From contig JABBOT010000013.1 in the NCBI GenBank assembly GCA_016165875.1, positions 16,374,368 through 16,438,367 of the forward strand: DNA of 64,000 nucleotides. Reading direction: 5' to 3'. The translations under genes and the position numbers were made by a program. This DNA comes from Acanthopleura granulata (lineage: Eukaryota; Mollusca; Polyplacophora; Chitonida; Chitonidae). The notes beneath the pieces were generated by a model. That model had not been told where the DNA came from and made no database searches. It worked only from the letters and a program-made list of their open reading frames with translations. This document shows positions 60,627 to 64,000 of the stretch, in pieces (the stretch's first letter is position 1; each line of letters opens with the position of its first letter).

Positions 60627-61123
60627 CCACCCCAGGCGCCGGTGGCCTGACGTCCTGGATGGGGTCGGGCGACCTCGGAGGTTCACAAGCACAGCAGTCG
60701 ACTGATTTCTTCAATATCGACCCCTGTCTCCATCCAGTGAATTACCCGGAACACCTCTCGCATTTTCGCATAAAATCTCGCGTGATGGACGTGCCGGTGA
60801 AGTGGCAACACACGACCACTCATATTATCAAGGCCATAAGCACGCTCGAACGCTGGTGGTGGGCGAAATTCGGGGAAGAACGTCACATCGAAAATATGAA
60901 CCCCGTGGATTTAAACAGATATCTTGAGCAGTTCTTCCCGATTTTAAGGCGTCCCTCGGGCGAGGAATACAACAAAGATTCCCTGACAAACTTCCGGTCT
61001 TACCTCGACCGTTTCTTACGAGAAAAGGGTTACCCACATTCGATAAGTAAATCGGTAGAATTTGCAAGTAGTCAAATTGCGTTTACCTCTAAACGCCAGT
61101 GGTTGGCCGCACGTGGAAAGTGA
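60627..61123 (+). CDS. Alternative terminal exon I (recombinase-type DNA-binding domain)
   Basis: The acceptor is 'tttcccctctcttccccag', a very strong tract in phase 1, with junction codon G|CC (Ala). It encodes 165 residues and ends in TGA directly after the domain. A Gly-rich leader precedes FFNIDPCLHPVNYPEHLSH. The domain continues TLERWWWAKFGEERH, MNPVDLNRYLEQFFPIL, SYLDRFLREKGYPHSISKS, then SQIAFTSKRQW. It pairs with exon J through the WWW tryptophan run, DPCL and the KRxW end. The predicted isoform is 452 residues. Confidence 0.88.
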
Positions 61124-61339
61124 TGTTCTTGTGGCTCCGTACATAGTACTTTAAAAAAAAATGTTTAAGCAAATTTCAAGATGTACGGTAGAATCTGACA
61201 GGATTTGGAAACGTTAAAATTGTGTGAAAGTTCATATGTCCTTCTCCTTATGCTGCTAATAATCGTGTCAAATATGACAGGAATGGCAGTACTTGTAACC
61301 TCTCTTTCTGAGGGATTCGCATGCTGAAAGGTTACTGAG

Positions 61340-61400
61340 ATGCTCAGTCTGGTTTCGAACCAGCAATGTAAGCATAAGAGTCTTATCGCTCACAAATAAG
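61340..61400 (-). repeat. tRNA-like SINE head, reverse orientation
   Basis: On the minus strand 'attgctggttcgaaaccaga' fits a box B. No body or tail of a SINE is clear, so this is only a fragment. Confidence 0.35.
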
Positions 61401-62204
61401 TCAAAGTATAGACTTTTGAAGTCGGGCTGGCTGAGTGATGGCAGATCAAGTTAAAACTGGATGTTTAAGATTTGACATTCCAACTGACACTACACGCACC
61501 TGAAGAACAGCGTGATCCATAAGCATTCTATCATGAAATTGGATGTATGTGTATGTTAAGAACAAGGATCATTTTGTAGTTGACTGTGAAACAATATACC
61601 ATTTGAATCAGCCTGGTATTATATTCAAACAGCTTCATTCATTTCTGTATATGAAAGGCATAGACTTGATAACAAGGCACAACTGATATGTTGGTGATGT
61701 TTTGTTTTGGTTTTCGTGTTTTTATTTCATTCCCCAACCCATATATATAAGCGAGACATAAATGCTGGTCAACTAAGGCATGTCAACTTGAGATAAAAAA
61801 TAAAAAGTTCCTTTAGCAAGTTATTGATGACGATGTTTAGTTTGGCCGTGTTACTGTTTTAACGCTAAAGGGAAATACAGCAAGAACAATTCGTCTATTC
61901 ACTATCTAAAACCATTCTGTACTTCGTTTATTGGAGACTTGACCTGCTAGAGCATGCTTGGCTAAGAAGGACTTTCCCGGGAAAGAAAACGAAGGGTTGT
62001 CTGATGTGATGTTATTAAAGAGTACATTATCAAGGGTATACTTCATTGGGAAGAATTTAGGAACAATGGTTGATGTGCAGTTATGTGTGGTTTATGGAGC
62101 TCAGATCTTGATGACACACTTGTTTGCAATACATGTTCATCAGGTTCTGCATTCTGGCCGGAAAGAATGTTTGAATGAAAGAGGTATAAGGAGTTCAGAA
62201 CTCT

Positions 62205-62405
62205 AAACCACTTCGCCAATAAGGTTGCCTGTTTGAATCCAGGTCCGCTTGTTCCGATGCGGCTTAACTCCAGAGTGTTTGGTGGATAACTTGCAAGGCC
62301 TGGTCGTGTGTTTTTTCCTGTTTCTCGCACTCATAAACTTTAAACTCATTAAACACCCGCCATGGAAGTGTCTAATCAAAGATTTGTTCTAAATTTAAAT
62401 AAAGC
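62205..62405 (+). repeat. tRNA-derived SINE, third type
   Basis: 'gcctgtttgaatccaggtcc' fits box B, and 'ggcttaactccagagtgttt' resembles the duplicated element at 44394-44600. The copy ends in 'aatttaaataaag'. Confidence 0.55.
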
Positions 62406-62860
62406 ACAACAAGTTTTTCCCAGTTGTTCTTCCTATGATACATGACCTGTGAATCAATGGCAACTTCAGTGTGTCTTCAATTAAAATGCTCATATACAAG
62501 TATACAAATATATACGTGTCGTTTTTTTACTGTCTCAGTCCCATCCCAACTTAATTGTTCTAACTGTTCTAACATGTAGCGAGTTGCTAGAAGCATTCGG
62601 AAACGGGATATTCGCAGCTTATACGCCTAGCACTTTGCTTTTGACTTTTCATATCATGAAAAATATAGGCTGCATGATTTACTTGCATGGCACGGGCGTT
62701 TTTTACTTATCTGTAATTTATCATTTAGTTCTTTTGAGTTGTTTATCGGCCAGTGAAGATCATTTATGAATGATGACGAATTGTATTCGACTTTTGGAAT
62801 GCGAAGTGTGTAGATCTACAGGGATACAGGATTGATTCTGACCTTTGCTTTCCTTGCCAG

Positions 62861-63438
62861 TATTCCCCAATGCTGAACCTTCTGCGGACGAGGAGGCAGG
62901 GCAGTTACATGGCGATCTCGACTACTCCGGCCTCGCGTACGCCCTCCCGCCAAGAGGCTCCTGTCGACAGGACCCAGTGCTCTTCAGCGACTTCAACAGG
63001 CGGGACCCCTGTCTGTACCCTCGGCAGTACCCTGCCCGCCTGTCCACGAATAGCATCCGACAGCGCGTTCTGGACGTACCGAAAAAGTCCGCTCACAGCG
63101 CCATGAACATTGTGAACGCAGTCAGCACGCTGGAACGCTGGTGGTGGAAGAAGTACGGCGAGGAACGCACCTTGGAGGACATGAACGCTGAGGATTTGAA
63201 CCGATACCTGGAAGAGTTCTTCCCTATTCTCCGGCGTCCGTCAGGAGGAGAGTACAAACCGGTTTCCCTCACCAACTTCCGGTCGTTCCTGGACCGATTT
63301 CTGAAGGATCACGGCTCACCTTTCACCATCGGCAAATCACCACACTTCAGGACCAGTCAGAATGCTTTTGCTGCCAAACGCCACTGGCTGTTCCAACAAG
63401 AGATGAAAGAGGCCCGTCATAGCGCCCAGGGATTGTAA
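62861..63438 (+). CDS. Alternative terminal exon J (recombinase-type DNA-binding domain)
   Basis: The acceptor is 'ctttgctttccttgccag', phase 1, with junction codon G|TA (Val). It encodes 192 residues and ends in TAA. An acidic leader of about 45 residues precedes RRDPCLYPRQYPARLSTNSI. The domain continues TLERWWWKKYGEERT, MNAEDLNRYLEEFFPIL, SFLDRFLKDHGSPFTIGKSP, then SQNAFAAKRHW. The predicted isoform is 479 residues. It is most similar to exon I. It is the last exon seen, and nothing in the sequence shows that the array ends here. Confidence 0.88.
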
Positions 63439-63454
63439 TTAAAGCCTAGTACCC

Positions 63455-63810
63455 ATAGTTACTGCTTACAACACGTAGTTACTGTCTAGAACTTGTACAT
63501 ATAACTACACTCCGCCTATTACTTCATTACGGTCCATAATATGTGGTTACCACCTAGGACTTGTGTTCACCGCCTTTGGTCTTATGGTTACCGCCTATGG
63601 CTTGAAGGTAGCACCTGAAACTTCTGATTACTGTCTACGGCATGTGGTTACTGCCTGGGAACTGTGATCAGCGCCCGTATCTTGTGATTACCGCCATCAG
63701 AGCGTATGGTTACCGTTCGTGACATGTGGTTACCACCTGTGACTCGTGATTACCGTATACAACTTGCGATTACCGCCGTTTGGGCTTGTCGTCACCGCAT
63801 GTGGTAGAAT
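63455..63810 (+). repeat. Degenerate tandem repeat of about 20-21 bp downstream of exon J
   Basis: About 15 imperfect copies of a unit like 'cttgtggttaccgcctatga' start within 20 nt of the exon J stop. If the transcript extends here, the repeat lies in its 3' untranslated region. Confidence 0.8.
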
Positions 63811-64000
63811 TATCTACATGTAAATGGATTACATACAATACCGTGCGTACAAAACCATATTTACATTTGGATCCACAACTGTTGCATTGATCCGGGTGAC
63901 GATATTTCAATGCAAGCCTCATGCACCAGCATGGAACAGCTGACGTATTTATGTAATAATTTGAATTTACGTAGTGAAGACAAATAGACTAATGGAGAAA
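63811..64000. other. Window end, nothing recognised
   Basis: No exon is recognised in the last 190 nt. Confidence 0.5.

Noticed and set aside
33427..63438. Ten independent single-exon genes, each with its own start
   Set aside because: There is no conserved start codon, but an acceptor in identical phase is present in every case and matches the upstream donor. It remains the main alternative until transcripts are examined.
33427..63438. Ten active Crypton transposons
   Set aside because: No catalytic recombinase block, no terminal repeats around the exons, and acceptors are conserved as expected for exons rather than elements.

Overview
The window looks like a metazoan nuclear genome, most likely a lophotrochozoan such as a mollusc or a brachiopod. 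It is AT-rich and intron-dominated, with GT/AG splice sites, many tRNA-derived SINE copies ending in the 'ATTCTTGAGTACGGCGTAAAACACCAAT' type of tail (cited here only as a family hallmark), MITE-like and foldback elements, minisatellites, and a strong excess of the palindrome TACATGTA. The phylum is inferred from general familiarity with such genomes. No database was consulted.

Left part (1-12.3 kb): one intact single-exon UDP-glycosyltransferase (UGT) gene lies on the minus strand at 10747-12300. A broken, inverted copy lies on the plus strand at about 3490-4790, with a premature stop, two frameshifts and no N-terminal region. An unrecognised coding fragment is also duplicated in inverted orientation (602-960 and 9590-9900), and repeat elements fill the rest.

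Middle (12.3-21.5 kb): no convincing gene. It holds a foldback element, a 124-bp tandem duplication, SINE copies and a THAP-domain fragment.

Right part (21.5-64 kb): this is the main discovery. One plus-strand gene appears to start with a first coding exon (21614-21758) and a 717-nt exon (22244-22960). The latter encodes a disordered nuclear-type region with a SUMO acceptor consensus (VKEE) and a SUMO-interacting motif (VDLT). A 10.5-kb intron rich in minisatellites follows. Then, between 33.4 and 63.4 kb, there are ten separate terminal exons. Each begins with a good polypyrimidine tract and AG acceptor in the same phase (phase 1), encodes one copy of a domain of about 110-130 residues, and ends in its own stop codon. 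The domain resembles the N-terminal DNA-binding (SAM-like, core-binding) part of Crypton-type tyrosine recombinases, with no catalytic domain. The simplest reading is a domesticated recombinase DNA-binding domain expanded into a cassette of alternative last exons joined to a common SUMO-linked N-terminus. This is the architecture of Drosophila lola or mod(mdg4), with a different domain. The predicted isoforms are 433-583 residues long. The array may continue beyond the window.
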